A DNA stretch of 64,000 nt from contig NZ_LVWA01000003.1 of assembly GCF_001907195.1 (NCBI RefSeq), forward strand, positions 62,001-126,000. Reading direction: 5' to 3'. Origin of the DNA: Pontibacter flavimaris. Its GTDB lineage: Bacteria; Bacteroidota; Bacteroidia; Cytophagales; Hymenobacteraceae. This document shows, piece after piece, positions 10,204 to 18,344 of this stretch. The position numbers were made by a program, and so were the translations under genes. Within the stretch, counting starts at the first letter, position 1. Each line of letters opens with the position of its first letter. A model generated the notes under the pieces. It saw only the letters and a list, made by a program, of their open reading frames with translations, ran no database searches and was not told where the DNA came from.

Positions 10204-11266
10204 CAAAGAACAGAAAATACAGAATTTCGACCCGAACGGCGTGGGCGATAGCAGTGGCAATCTTTTTGGCCTGCCATTCACCGTGGAAGAGTCGGAGGTG
10301 GTGATCATACCGATGCCCTGGGAGGTAACGGTATCCTACAGCGCGGGCACGGCGCAAGGCCCACAGGCCATTAAAGATGCCTCTCCGCAGCTCGACCTGT
10401 TTGAGCCAGGTATAAAGGATGCCTGGAAACTGGGCGTGGCCATGGAAGACGTCTCCATGGAGTGGGCAGCGACAAGTGAGGCCCTACGCGACAAGGCAGA
10501 GGCCTACATTAACTGGCTGGAGGCCGGAAGCCCGGAGGTGGGCAGAGGTGAGTTTGAGCACCTGCCCGCCGAGGTAACGGCCAAAGGGGAGGAGCTGCTG
10601 GCATGGCTGAATCAAAAATCCCTGGCATACTTAGAGCAGGGCAAACTGGTAGGCGTACTGGGCGGCGACCACAGCACCCCGCTGGGACTGATGCATGCGC
10701 TGGCCGAGAAGCACGAGGAATTCGGCATTCTGCAGGTAGACGCACACGCCGACCTGCGTGACGCGTATGAGGGTTTTGAGTTCTCGCATGCGTCCATCAT
10801 GTTTAACGCCCTGAAGCTGCCGCAGGTGAAGAAGCTGGTGCAGGTCGGCATCCGCGATATTTGCCAGGCAGAGGCGGAACTGGCGGAGCAGTCCAACGGC
10901 CGTGTGACCATTTTCTACGACGCCACCCTGAAGGAGAACCTGTATGCCGGCGACAGTTGGAAAAAGGAGTGCAAGAAAATCATCGCACAGCTGCCCCAGA
11001 AAGTATACATCAGCTTTGACATCGACGGCCTGGACCCGAAACTTTGTCCGGCCACAGGCACGCCTGTTCCGGGAGGGCTGGAGTTTGAGCAGGCGGTGTA
11101 CCTGATCAAGCAGTTGGTGAAATCCGGCCGCGAGATCATCGGCTTCGACCTGTGCGAGGTGGCCCCCGGTGAGAGCGAGTGGAACGGCAACGTGGGCGCC
11201 CGCCTGCTGATGAAGCTGGTGAACTGGATGGCTGTGTCGCAGCAGCGACTGGAGGCGCAGTTTTAG
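10196..11266 (+). CDS. agmatinase / ureohydrolase-family protein
   Basis: Arginase-family Mn-dependent hydrolase of 356 residues. Metal-ligand motifs are all present: [13 protein letters not shown] and SFDIDGLDP. The family splits guanidino substrates to urea plus amine. Because it overlaps the spermidine-forming fusion gene, agmatine-to-putrescine is the likeliest reaction, which would feed the neighbouring enzyme; arginase or another guanidino substrate remains possible. The first 35 residues are an N-terminal extension typical of the longer Bacteroidota form. A strong terminator follows. Confidence 0.85.
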   Translation: MTSKEQKIQNFDPNGVGDSSGNLFGLPFTVEESEVVIIPMPWEVTVSYSAGTAQGPQAIKDASPQLDLFEPGIKDAWKLGVAMEDVSMEWAATSEALRDKAEAYINWLEAGSPEVGRGEFEHLPAEVTAKGEELLAWLNQKSLAYLEQGKLVGVLGGDHSTPLGLMHALAEKHEEFGILQVDAHADLRDAYEGFEFSHASIMFNALKLPQVKKLVQVGIRDICQAEAELAEQSNGRVTIFYDATLKENLYAGDSWKKECKKIIAQLPQKVYISFDIDGLDPKLCPATGTPVPGGLEFEQAVYLIKQLVKSGREIIGFDLCEVAPGESEWNGNVGARLLMKLVNWMAVSQQRLEAQF

Positions 11267-11298
11267 ACAAACACCAAAGTATAAGTTTATACTTTTTA

Positions 11299-11335
11299 GA
11301 GCGCCCGCAGCAGCCGTTGCGGGCGCTCTTTTTAT
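11299..11335 (+). terminator. intrinsic terminator after the polyamine operon
   Basis: An 11-bp perfect stem (GAGCGCCCGCA, arms 11299-11309 and 11318-11328) is followed by five T residues. Just upstream, AAAGTATAA and TTATACTTT form a second small inverted repeat. Confidence 0.88.
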
Positions 11336-11432
11336 ACTTTAGGCAAGAGCCATACTTTATACTTCTGATTCCGTATGTATAGCGCAACAGCTATAACCTG
11401 TTTAATCTATATTTAACAAAAGATATAAAACT

Positions 11433-11765
11433 ATGGGATTCATCATTAAACTTCTCCTAACCGGTGCTGCGGCCATGTTAGCCGCATATGTGTTGCCTGG
11501 CGTGTCGATAGACGGTTTCCTGACGGCGCTTATACTGGCGCTGGTGCTGGCGGTGCTGAACGCCATCGTGCGGCCTATTCTTGTATTTCTCACCATTCCC
11601 GTTACCATACTTACGCTGGGTCTTTTCCTGCTCGTCATCAACGCCGTCATCATACTTCTGGCCGATTATTTGATCGCCGGTTTTGCCGTGGATGGCTTTA
11701 TCTGGGCGCTGCTGTTTAGTTTGGTGCTTTCTGTTATCACGGCCATTTTGGATATGATCTTCTAA
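11433..11765 (+). CDS. small four-helix membrane protein, YvlD / 'phage holin family' type
   Basis: A 110-residue, almost wholly hydrophobic protein with four membrane helices (about 4-20, 29-48, 56-80 and 88-108) and the conserved block LAVLNAIVRPIL. It fits the bacterial DUF360/YvlD family often labelled 'phage holin', although nothing phage-like surrounds it. The role is unknown; envelope-stress roles have been suggested for relatives. It converges with the Cys-rich gene, 19 bases away. Confidence 0.8.
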   Translation: MGFIIKLLLTGAAAMLAAYVLPGVSIDGFLTALILALVLAVLNAIVRPILVFLTIPVTILTLGLFLLVINAVIILLADYLIAGFAVDGFIWALLFSLVLSVITAILDMIF

Positions 11766-11784
11766 AGTTTGGGCTAAGTATAGC

Positions 11785-12120
11785 TTAAGCCTGCTGCAGC
11801 CAGTTCTGGCAAGCCTCGGCGCACTCGCGGCAGGCGTCGGCGCACTTCTGGCAATGGTCGTGCTGGTGCTTGCGGCACTCCTCTTCGCATTGGCGGCAGA
11901 TCTCAATGCACTCCTTCATCACGTGCTTGGCATGCGGCGAGTTGCGAGCCACAAACTGTGCCGTCAGCAAACAGATATCGGCGCAGTCGCGGTCTGTCAT
12001 GATACACTTCACCATCATTTTCACGTCGTCTTCCTGCAGGCACAAAGTGGCACAGGTTTCGCAGGCGGTCATGCACTTTACCAGCACATGCTCCAGGTTG
12101 TTGGTTATCTCTGATTTCAT
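11785..12120 (-). CDS. four-helix-bundle copper-binding protein (Csp / DUF326)
   Basis: A 111-residue protein with sixteen cysteines, mostly in CxxxC and CxxC spacings on helices (for example CMTACETC, CIEICRQCEEEC and CADACREC), plus a His-rich turn (KHQHDHC). This is the pattern of bacterial copper-storage proteins, which bind many Cu(I) ions inside a four-helix bundle. No signal peptide is visible, suggesting a cytosolic Csp3-like form. It is divergent from recQ; no copper regulator or pump is adjacent. Confidence 0.85.
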   Translation of the reverse strand: MKSEITNNLEHVLVKCMTACETCATLCLQEDDVKMMVKCIMTDRDCADICLLTAQFVARNSPHAKHVMKECIEICRQCEEECRKHQHDHCQKCADACRECAEACQNWLQQA

Positions 12121-12223
12121 AGCTTAAACTTTTTATGTATGGTTAAAGGTACGACAGCAGGCTTCTATGGTTCTGCAAGTCTTAAATGCAGCTTGCTTTC
12201 TCGTAATTACGTGCCATTATGGT

Positions 12224-12231
12224 TATCTTTG
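12224..12231 (+). promoter_or_regulatory. candidate -7 element for recQ
   Basis: TATCTTTG matches the Bacteroidota -7 consensus TAnnTTTG and lies 54 bases upstream of the recQ ATG. I see no convincing -33 TTTG at the right spacing, so confidence is low. Confidence 0.35.
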
Positions 12232-12285
12232 GATTATAATGAACACAAGCGAAGCAGGTAGACCCCTGTGTCGGAGATTATAATT

Positions 12286-14418
12286 ATGGCGACGATACGA
12301 GAGGCGAGAGAGGCCCTGAAATTATATTTTGGATACGAGCAGTTCCGCCCCATGCAGGAGCAGATCATTGAGGGGGTGCTGCAGGGCAAGGATGTGGTGG
12401 TGCTGATGCCGACGGGCGGCGGAAAATCCGTGTGCTACCAGGTGCCGGCGGTGGTGCAGCCGGGAATGTGCGTGGTTGTCTCACCGCTGATTGCGCTGAT
12501 GAAGGACCAGGTGGAGGCGCTGCTGGCAAACGGCATCCCGGCGGCCTACATCAACAGCTCCCAGAGCGCCGAGCAGCAGTACGTGATCGAGAACCAGTGC
12601 CTGGAAGGGAAGCTGAAGCTGCTCTACGTATCGCCTGAGAAACTGCTTTCCTCCGGCTTCCTGGCCTTCCTGCGCCGCATAAAAGTATCGCTCTTTGCCG
12701 TGGATGAGGCGCACTGTATTTCCTCCTGGGGCCACGATTTCCGCCCGGAGTACACCCAGCTGAAGGCCCTGAAGCAGCAGTTCCCGGATATTCCCGTCAT
12801 CGCCCTCACCGCCACCGCCGACAGGCTGACGCAGAAAGACATTCAGGAGCAACTGTACCTGCGCAATCCTCAAGTATACCTTTCCTCTTTCGACAGGCCC
12901 AACATCAACCTGATGGTGAAGCCCGGCCGCGACCGGTTCAACAAGATCACGGAGTTCCTCTCTAAAAGGCCAAACCAGCCGGGTATCATCTACTGCCTCA
13001 GCCGCAAAGCCACGGAATCGCTTGCCGATAAGCTCAAGCGCAGCGGCTTCAACGCCACTTTTTACCATGCTGGCATGTCGGCCAATGCCCGGGCTAAGGC
13101 GCAGGAGGAGTTCCTGAACGATGACGTGCAGATCGTTTGCGCTACCATTGCCTTTGGGATGGGCATCGATAAATCGAATGTGCGCTGGGTGATTCATTAC
13201 AACCTGCCAAAGAACATTGAAGGATATTACCAGGAGATCGGGCGTGCCGGGCGCGATGGGTCCAAGTCGGATGCGCTGCTGTTTTACAGTTATGCCGACG
13301 TGATGAGCATGCGCAGTATGCTGCAGGACAACCAGAACGAGACACAGACGGAGCTGCAGCTTGTAAAGCTGGAGCGTATGCAGCAGTTCGCCGAGGCCGC
13401 CGCCTGCCGTCGGCGCATATTGCTGCAGTACTTCGGCGAGACCATGCCCCAAGACTGCGGCAACTGCGATATCTGCCGCAACCCGCCCACCCGCTTCGAC
13501 GGAACCGTGATCGCCCAGAAAGCCCTTTCCGCCATTGCCCGCACGCAGGAGCGCGCCAACATGAGCCTGCTGGTGGATGTGCTGCGTGGCGCCCGCAACG
13601 CGCAGGTGCTACAGGGTGGATTTGATAAAGTGAAAACCTACGGCGCCGGCCGTGACATCAGCACCCTGGATTGGAACCGTTACCTGCACCAACTGCTGAA
13701 CGAGGGGCTGATCGAGATGGCCTACGACCAGGGCTATACCTTGAAACTGACGGAGCAGAGCAAGCAGGTGCTGTTTGAGGGACGCAGGGTGCAGCTCGTG
13801 AAGTTTGAGGAAGTGAAGCAGGAGGAGCCCGCTGTGAAAGCCCGCCCGAAGCGCGAGCTGATCAAAGACGCGCTGTTCGAAAAGCTGCGCACGCTCCGCA
13901 AAAGCCTGGCCGACGAGTACGGGGTGCCGCCCTACGTGGTCTTTACCGACGCCACCCTGCAGGAGATGGCTGCCGAGCGCCCGACGAATAAGATCGCGAT
14001 GCTAGCCATATCCGGTGTGGGTGCCCAGAAGTATGAGCGCTACGGCGATGCTTTCATCACCGAGATCATCGACTTTATAAACGAGGAACAGAATAAAGGC
14101 AACAAGCTGAAAGGCGCCACGCACCTGGCAACGCTGGAGCTCCTGCAGCAAGGCTACAGCGTGGAGCTGATTGCCAAAGAACGAAACCTGAACCCGGTGA
14201 CGGTGTTTTCGCACCTGGCCACGCTCTTTGAGCAGGGGTATCCGGTTGATTTGGAGCGGTATGTGAGCCGGGCAGAGTATAAAGTCATTGCCAAGGCTAT
14301 TGCCAAGCTGGGGGTGGATGCTAAGCTAAAGGACATATTTGAATTGCTGAACGAAGCTTACGCTTACTATAAGATCCGGCTGTCCATCTCAATCTTTAAA
14401 AAGGAAAACGCCTGGTAG
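12286..14418 (+). CDS. recQ: ATP-dependent DNA helicase RecQ
   Basis: 3'-5' helicase acting in recombination and stalled-fork repair. 710 residues. Helicase core: GGGKSVCYQ (Walker A), DEAHCISSWGHDFRP (DEAH box plus RecQ loop) and QEIGRAGRDG (motif VI). A zinc-binding region follows, with C..C pairs around CGNCDIC. Then come RQC winged helix, an HRDC-like domain (PTNKIAMLAISGVG), and an extra C-terminal helical region (about 600-710) often seen in Bacteroidota RecQ. ATG 12286 is preferred over GTG 12268, which would add six residues. A long bidirectional terminator separates it from the convergent protease gene. Confidence 0.95.
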   Translation: MATIREAREALKLYFGYEQFRPMQEQIIEGVLQGKDVVVLMPTGGGKSVCYQVPAVVQPGMCVVVSPLIALMKDQVEALLANGIPAAYINSSQSAEQQYVIENQCLEGKLKLLYVSPEKLLSSGFLAFLRRIKVSLFAVDEAHCISSWGHDFRPEYTQLKALKQQFPDIPVIALTATADRLTQKDIQEQLYLRNPQVYLSSFDRPNINLMVKPGRDRFNKITEFLSKRPNQPGIIYCLSRKATESLADKLKRSGFNATFYHAGMSANARAKAQEEFLNDDVQIVCATIAFGMGIDKSNVRWVIHYNLPKNIEGYYQEIGRAGRDGSKSDALLFYSYADVMSMRSMLQDNQNETQTELQLVKLERMQQFAEAAACRRRILLQYFGETMPQDCGNCDICRNPPTRFDGTVIAQKALSAIARTQERANMSLLVDVLRGARNAQVLQGGFDKVKTYGAGRDISTLDWNRYLHQLLNEGLIEMAYDQGYTLKLTEQSKQVLFEGRRVQLVKFEEVKQEEPAVKARPKRELIKDALFEKLRTLRKSLADEYGVPPYVVFTDATLQEMAAERPTNKIAMLAISGVGAQKYERYGDAFITEIIDFINEEQNKGNKLKGATHLATLELLQQGYSVELIAKERNLNPVTVFSHLATLFEQGYPVDLERYVSRAEYKVIAKAIAKLGVDAKLKDIFELLNEAYAYYKIRLSISIFKKENAW

Positions 14419-14450
14419 GCAGGGAAGCAAAGTATAAACTTAGGCAAAGT

Positions 14451-14514
14451 ATAACAAGTATAAAACAGGAAGGCCGCCCATACGTGGGCGGCCTTCCTGT
14501 TTTATACTTGTTAT
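14451..14514. terminator. bidirectional terminator with 30-bp perfect stem
   Basis: Arms 14451-14480 and 14485-14514 are perfectly complementary around a TACG loop. GGAAGGCCGCCCA is the GC core, and AAGTATAAAA on the outer stem supplies the A/T tracts in both directions. It serves convergent recQ and the S8 protease gene. The outer stem carries the window's common AAGTATAA motif. Confidence 0.93.
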
Positions 14515-14524
14515 TACTGGATGC

Positions 14525-16018
14525 TTACTTTACAGAGGCAACCGGATCCGGCGTGCTGTCTTTGTCGCCGGTGATAATCCCTTGGCTTAGTACCTCGCCA
14601 CGCAGGGCAAGTATACCCGCTACGTGCGGAGCAGCCATGGAAGTACCGTAGTGGCCGCTAGAGAAGCTTCCGGACTTATTTGTGGCCGTCACGTTCACGC
14701 CCGGGGCCGCGAAGTCCACGCCCGCACCGAAGTTAGAGGAAGACCACAGTTTGTTGTAGCTGTCGATGGCGGATATGGTGTATACGCCTGGTGCGTTCAC
14801 GCGGGCTGGCGATGTGCCGGAGCAGTCTACCGCGCTGTTGCCGGCCGCGATGGCAAAGAGGATACCGTTGGCGGCTGCCGTCATCACGGCGTTATCCAAC
14901 GTGGAGGAGATGCCGCTACCCAGGCTCATGTTTACCACATCACCCGGTTTGCCGTTTCTGTTCACGTGGTTTACTGCAGATATTGCTCTGGATACCGTGC
15001 CGGCACCAGCATCGTCGAACACGCGCAGGGCAATGATCGTCGCGTTGGAGGCTACGCCTAGCATTCCCGATCCGTTGTTTTTGGCGCCGATAACACCGGC
15101 TACCGAAGTGCCATGGCCATAACCATCCTCAATTGACGGGTTGCCGTAGATAAAGGAGAAGCTTCTTGCGGTGTCCACGTTCAGGTCGGCATGGTCCGTG
15201 TCTATGCCGGAGTCGATGATCCATACTGTTTTTCCAGTACCGTCGCCGTAGCCTACGCGCTCAATGTTCCAGGCCACTGTCTCGCCTGCAAGCGGTGTGA
15301 TTGAGTTATAAGCGGGAGCTGGCTCTGTCGGCACAGGCGCTGTAGGAGCCGGTTCAGATGGCGCAGGCTCTGTCGGAGTTGGTTCTGCAGGTGCAGGCTC
15401 CGTTGGTTCCGGGTCAGTAGGAACTGGCTCTGTAGGTGCCGGCTCTACTGGAGTAGGGTCGGTTGGGGCAGGGTCGGTAGGGGCCGGTTCGGTTTTGTTC
15501 TTACCATTGCCCTTGCCGTTGCTGGTTTTGGTAGATCCGTCGTCCGTTTTGTTGTTTCCCTTGCCTTTTGTGGCGGTATCCGTTACGGTCTTCCACTTTG
15601 GTGCAAGCGCAATAATGCGGTCCTGCTCCACATAAGCTACGTCAGGGTTTTTGCGAATTGCATCCAGCTGCTCCGCGCTGAGACGCGCCGCGAAACCGTT
15701 CACAACTCCTTCATATACCTGCGAGACATCCTTCGCGTCTACCCTGGAAGTGTTCAGCACACGCTCACGCTGCTTGGCAGCGTCTACTTTCGTGGCTTTC
15801 AGGCCCTGGCTTTCGCCGGAGCCAAGGCTCGTGCCGCCATTTTTGAAAACAACGATGTACTGGCCCTCGATGGCCTGCCCGTTCTGCGATGAGAAGGCAG
15901 CCTGTGGCTCATTGAACTGGTCTTGGATGAATTCCTCTTGCTGGCATCCTGTCAGGGAGACAGCAGTGGCAAATGCTGCCAACGCAACGGAGCGCCGCAG
16001 GGTTAAACTTCTGATCAT
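14525..16018 (-). CDS. lipoprotein subtilisin-like serine protease (S8)
   Basis: Secreted protease of 497 residues. A lipobox (L22-T23-G24-C25) ends the signal peptide, so the protein is probably membrane-anchored. An I9-type propeptide (about 48-125) follows. A low-complexity linker (about 145-235) comes next, first Lys/Asn/Gly/Thr-rich, then PAPTEP/TDPEP-like repeats. The S8 domain has Asp in WIIDSGIDTDH, His in GYGHGTSVAG and Ser in GTSMAAPHVAG. No T9SS C-terminal domain is seen. It resembles aqualysin/proteinase K-like enzymes. It is a single gene, with the long AT-rich intergenic region upstream. Confidence 0.93.
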   Translation of the reverse strand: MIRSLTLRRSVALAAFATAVSLTGCQQEEFIQDQFNEPQAAFSSQNGQAIEGQYIVVFKNGGTSLGSGESQGLKATKVDAAKQRERVLNTSRVDAKDVSQVYEGVVNGFAARLSAEQLDAIRKNPDVAYVEQDRIIALAPKWKTVTDTATKGKGNNKTDDGSTKTSNGKGNGKNKTEPAPTDPAPTDPTPVEPAPTEPVPTDPEPTEPAPAEPTPTEPAPSEPAPTAPVPTEPAPAYNSITPLAGETVAWNIERVGYGDGTGKTVWIIDSGIDTDHADLNVDTARSFSFIYGNPSIEDGYGHGTSVAGVIGAKNNGSGMLGVASNATIIALRVFDDAGAGTVSRAISAVNHVNRNGKPGDVVNMSLGSGISSTLDNAVMTAAANGILFAIAAGNSAVDCSGTSPARVNAPGVYTISAIDSYNKLWSSSNFGAGVDFAAPGVNVTATNKSGSFSSGHYGTSMAAPHVAGILALRGEVLSQGIITGDKDSTPDPVASVK

Positions 16019-16572
16019 AGCTAAAAGTTGAAAAGTAATGGGGTAATAATTTAGTTAATAATAAAACCTTTATATTTTGATGTCGTAACCTGTGCTGTAT
16101 TAGAAAAGTTCACTATTACCCATTGTTCTAAAAGAAGTTTTAACCATCGCGCTGTGTAATGTGCAATTATAGGCAAAAGGAGGCCTGGCTGCAGATAATT
16201 GCCGCTTTGGTTATAGAAAGGATCCTTTGTGATAGGACTATTCTGTATTATTTTAAATGATCAGGAGAAGTAGTAGTGTTACAAATTCAATATCCCACCT
16301 TAAGTATAAATTCAATTTATGCTGTAAAAGTCAGGCATAAATAAATAAAATCAAAATATTAGCAAGGTGATGAATCTATAAAAAATAATACTTTTACAAT
16401 AAGTATGAATTTTGTTAGAATTGTGACAGTTTATCACTATTTCAGATTAATTTTAATCTAACTATACTTTAGTAATTCTGCTAAAATAATTAGTATTTTT
16501 GCTAAAGTATACTTACTTTTACACGCGTGCAGCTAAAGTATGGCCGCCGTCCGGTAATTTAAAGGAGCTATT
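16019..16572. other. AT-rich divergent intergenic region
   Basis: A 554-bp gap between the divergent protease and XRE/S24 regulator genes, clearly lower in GC than its neighbours. No credible ORF. It contains several AAGTAT/ATACTT hexamers and, at its right end, the alternating TTAGTA/GCTAAA half-sites described separately. The remainder shows nothing I can name. Confidence 0.7.
16468..16507. promoter_or_regulatory. candidate operator array for the XRE/S24 regulator
   Basis: Two copies of TTAGTA-N5-GCTAAA, 21 bp apart (16469-16485 and 16490-16506), make four alternating half-sites. The middle pair reads GCTAAAATAATTAGTA (16480-16495), the same 16-bp layout found twice upstream of parE. It lies 66-105 bases before the regulator ATG, where autoregulation would be expected. 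The function is inferred. Confidence 0.55.
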
Positions 16573-17358
16573 ATGCAGTTGGTTACATCTAATTTAAGAC
16601 ACTTGCGCAAACATGCCAGCCTGACACAGGCGCAGTTGGCCGAGAAGCTGGAGATCAAGCGCTCTTTGGTGGGCGCTTACGAGGAGGGAAGGGCAGAGCC
16701 GAAACTGAGTACGCTGATTAACGTGGCCAGGTTCTTTGATGTATCCCTCGATGACCTTATTACCCGCGATCTGGTGCATGAGGCACCGGCCGGGTCAGCA
16801 AATGGGGCAGGCCGTGTTAACGGTGGCAACCTGCGTGTGCTGGCTATCACTGTGGACCAGGAGGAGAAGGAGAATATTGAGTTGGTTCCGTATAAGGCCA
16901 GCGCCGGCTACCTGAACGGCTATGCCGATGCTGAGTTCATAGAGGAGCTGCCACGTTTCCGGTTGCCTATGCTGGGCACAGGCGGCACGTACCGTGCCTT
17001 TGAGATCAGCGGCGACTCTATGCTGCCGATCGCCTCCGGCACCGTTATCGTGGGCCGGTTTATAGAAGACTGGAGTCAGATAAAAGACGGTACGCCATGT
17101 ATCATCGTAAGCCAGAAAGAAGGGGTGGTATTCAAGCGTCTCTTCAATAAGATTCAGGAGGCCGCTACCTTGCGCCTGCATTCCGATAATCCCGTTTACT
17201 CACCCTACGAGGTGCACGTAGAAGACGTGGTGGAGATCTGGGAAGCAAGATCCTACATCAGCTCCACCTTCCCGATCGCAGACCTTTCGCTGGATAAACT
17301 CACCAGCATTGTGCTCGATCTGCAAAAAGACGTACAGAAACTCAAGAAGGCAGAGTAA
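16573..17358 (+). CDS. XRE-family repressor with S24 (LexA-like) domain
   Basis: DNA-binding regulator of 261 residues. An N-terminal XRE helix-turn-helix (about 6-60, with LTQAQLAEKLEIKRS) is joined to an S24/LexA-like C-terminal domain. The self-cleavage set is present with LexA-like spacing: Ala-Gly at 111-112, catalytic S149 (SGDSM) and K188 (VVFKRL). This suggests RecA-stimulated or related autoproteolysis, though DNA damage as the trigger is inference. AAAGGAG sits 5 bases before the ATG, a good Shine-Dalgarno for this phylum. The Leu-rich C-terminal tail may be a coiled coil. No phage genes are near, so it is probably a host regulator. Confidence 0.87.
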   Translation: MQLVTSNLRHLRKHASLTQAQLAEKLEIKRSLVGAYEEGRAEPKLSTLINVARFFDVSLDDLITRDLVHEAPAGSANGAGRVNGGNLRVLAITVDQEEKENIELVPYKASAGYLNGYADAEFIEELPRFRLPMLGTGGTYRAFEISGDSMLPIASGTVIVGRFIEDWSQIKDGTPCIIVSQKEGVVFKRLFNKIQEAATLRLHSDNPVYSPYEVHVEDVVEIWEARSYISSTFPIADLSLDKLTSIVLDLQKDVQKLKKAE

Positions 17359-17383
17359 TTCCCTTTAGTAGAGTTTATACTTT

Positions 17384-17422
17384 AAGCCTGAAGCCGTGCC
17401 TGCACGGCTTCAGGCTTTTTTG
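17384..17422 (+). terminator. intrinsic terminator after the XRE/S24 gene
   Basis: A 16-bp stem (AAGCCTGAAGCCGTGC, 17384-17399, with 17402-17417) is followed by a T run. Confidence 0.9.
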
Positions 17423-17450
17423 TGCCCCTAGCCGTTGATTTAAGGCAATT

Positions 17451-17467
17451 GCTAACAACAAATTAGC
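17451..17467. promoter_or_regulatory. GCTAA-N7-TTAGC palindrome upstream of pirin gene
   Basis: GCTAACAACAAATTAGC lies 77 bases before the pirin ATG. It has the same half-sites as the candidate XRE/S24 operators but a 7-base spacer instead of 5, so binding by that regulator is uncertain. Confidence 0.35.
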
Positions 17468-17543
17468 TATATCCGTAAAGCCTTAGCAGATAGGGTGCTG
17501 CCTTGGCGCCTCGTATACGTACGCACTTTAGCAAACCGGAACT

Positions 17544-18263
17544 ATGATAAAACTGATACCTGCCTCAGAGCAACACAATGCCAGAGTAGGGGACTGGCTG
17601 GAGTCTCGCTACCTCTTTTCTTTTGCTGATTACTACGACCCATCCAATATACAGTTCGGGCCTCTGCGCGCGTTAAACCATGAGTGGATTAAAGGCCGCA
17701 ACGGCTTTCCGCAGCATCCGCACGCCGAAATGGAAGTAGTGACCGTGGTTATGGACGGGGAACTGACGCATAAGGACAGCCTGAACAATGAGGTGGTGCT
17801 GAAAGCCGGCGACGTGCAGCGCATGACGTCCGGCACCGGCTTTACCCATTCCGAGACCAACGATACCGACAATGACACGGAGCTCCTGCAGCTCTGGTTT
17901 CTGCCAAACAAACGCGGCCTGGCCCCATCCTACGAGAACATGAACGTGGATTTCCTGGACGCCAAGGACAAACTGATACCGGTGGTAACAGGCCAGAAGG
18001 TGCTCGAGAATGTGCCGTTCATCAACTCAAACTCCACGGTATACTACGGCCACGTGAGCCAGGGCGAGGGGATAGACTTCAAGACGTTCAAGATCCGGAA
18101 AACGCTGGTGTATGTGCTGAGCGGCTCCATGCTGATCAACAACGTGGAAGCCGACCGAAACGACCAAGTGCGCCTGGAGAGCCAGGATATTGTGAGCCTG
18201 CACGGCAATGCCGAGGCCACCTTTATACTTGTGGACGTGCCGGCCACCGAAGTGAACTACTGA
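17544..18263 (+). CDS. pirin family protein (bicupin)
   Basis: A 239-residue bicupin of the bacterial pirin type (YhhW-like). The N-terminal cupin shows the metal-binding pattern PHAEMEVVTVV...GELTHKDS with His and Glu ligands, and PGDVQxMTSGTG-like and HSE segments. Relatives have quercetin 2,3-dioxygenase activity in vitro, but their physiological substrate is usually unknown. It is a single gene between two terminators. Confidence 0.9.
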   Translation: MIKLIPASEQHNARVGDWLESRYLFSFADYYDPSNIQFGPLRALNHEWIKGRNGFPQHPHAEMEVVTVVMDGELTHKDSLNNEVVLKAGDVQRMTSGTGFTHSETNDTDNDTELLQLWFLPNKRGLAPSYENMNVDFLDAKDKLIPVVTGQKVLENVPFINSNSTVYYGHVSQGEGIDFKTFKIRKTLVYVLSGSMLINNVEADRNDQVRLESQDIVSLHGNAEATFILVDVPATEVNY

Positions 18264-18289
18264 TTTTATACTTCAAAACCAAAGTATGA

Positions 18290-18322
18290 AGCAAGAGCCG
18301 CTCAAATAGGGCGGCTCTTGCT
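18290..18322 (+). terminator. stem-loop terminator after the pirin gene
   Basis: A 12-bp stem (AGCAAGAGCCGC, 18290-18301, with 18311-18322) and a 9-base loop. The following T tract is weak (ATTGTAG), so efficiency is uncertain. It may serve both strands, because the permease gene converges here. Confidence 0.7.
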
Positions 18323-18344
18323 ATTGTAGTAAAGTGCTAAATTT

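Noticed and set aside
11433..11765. 'Phage holin' as a sign of prophage
   Set aside because: The name is historical; no lysin, structural or integrase genes are near.
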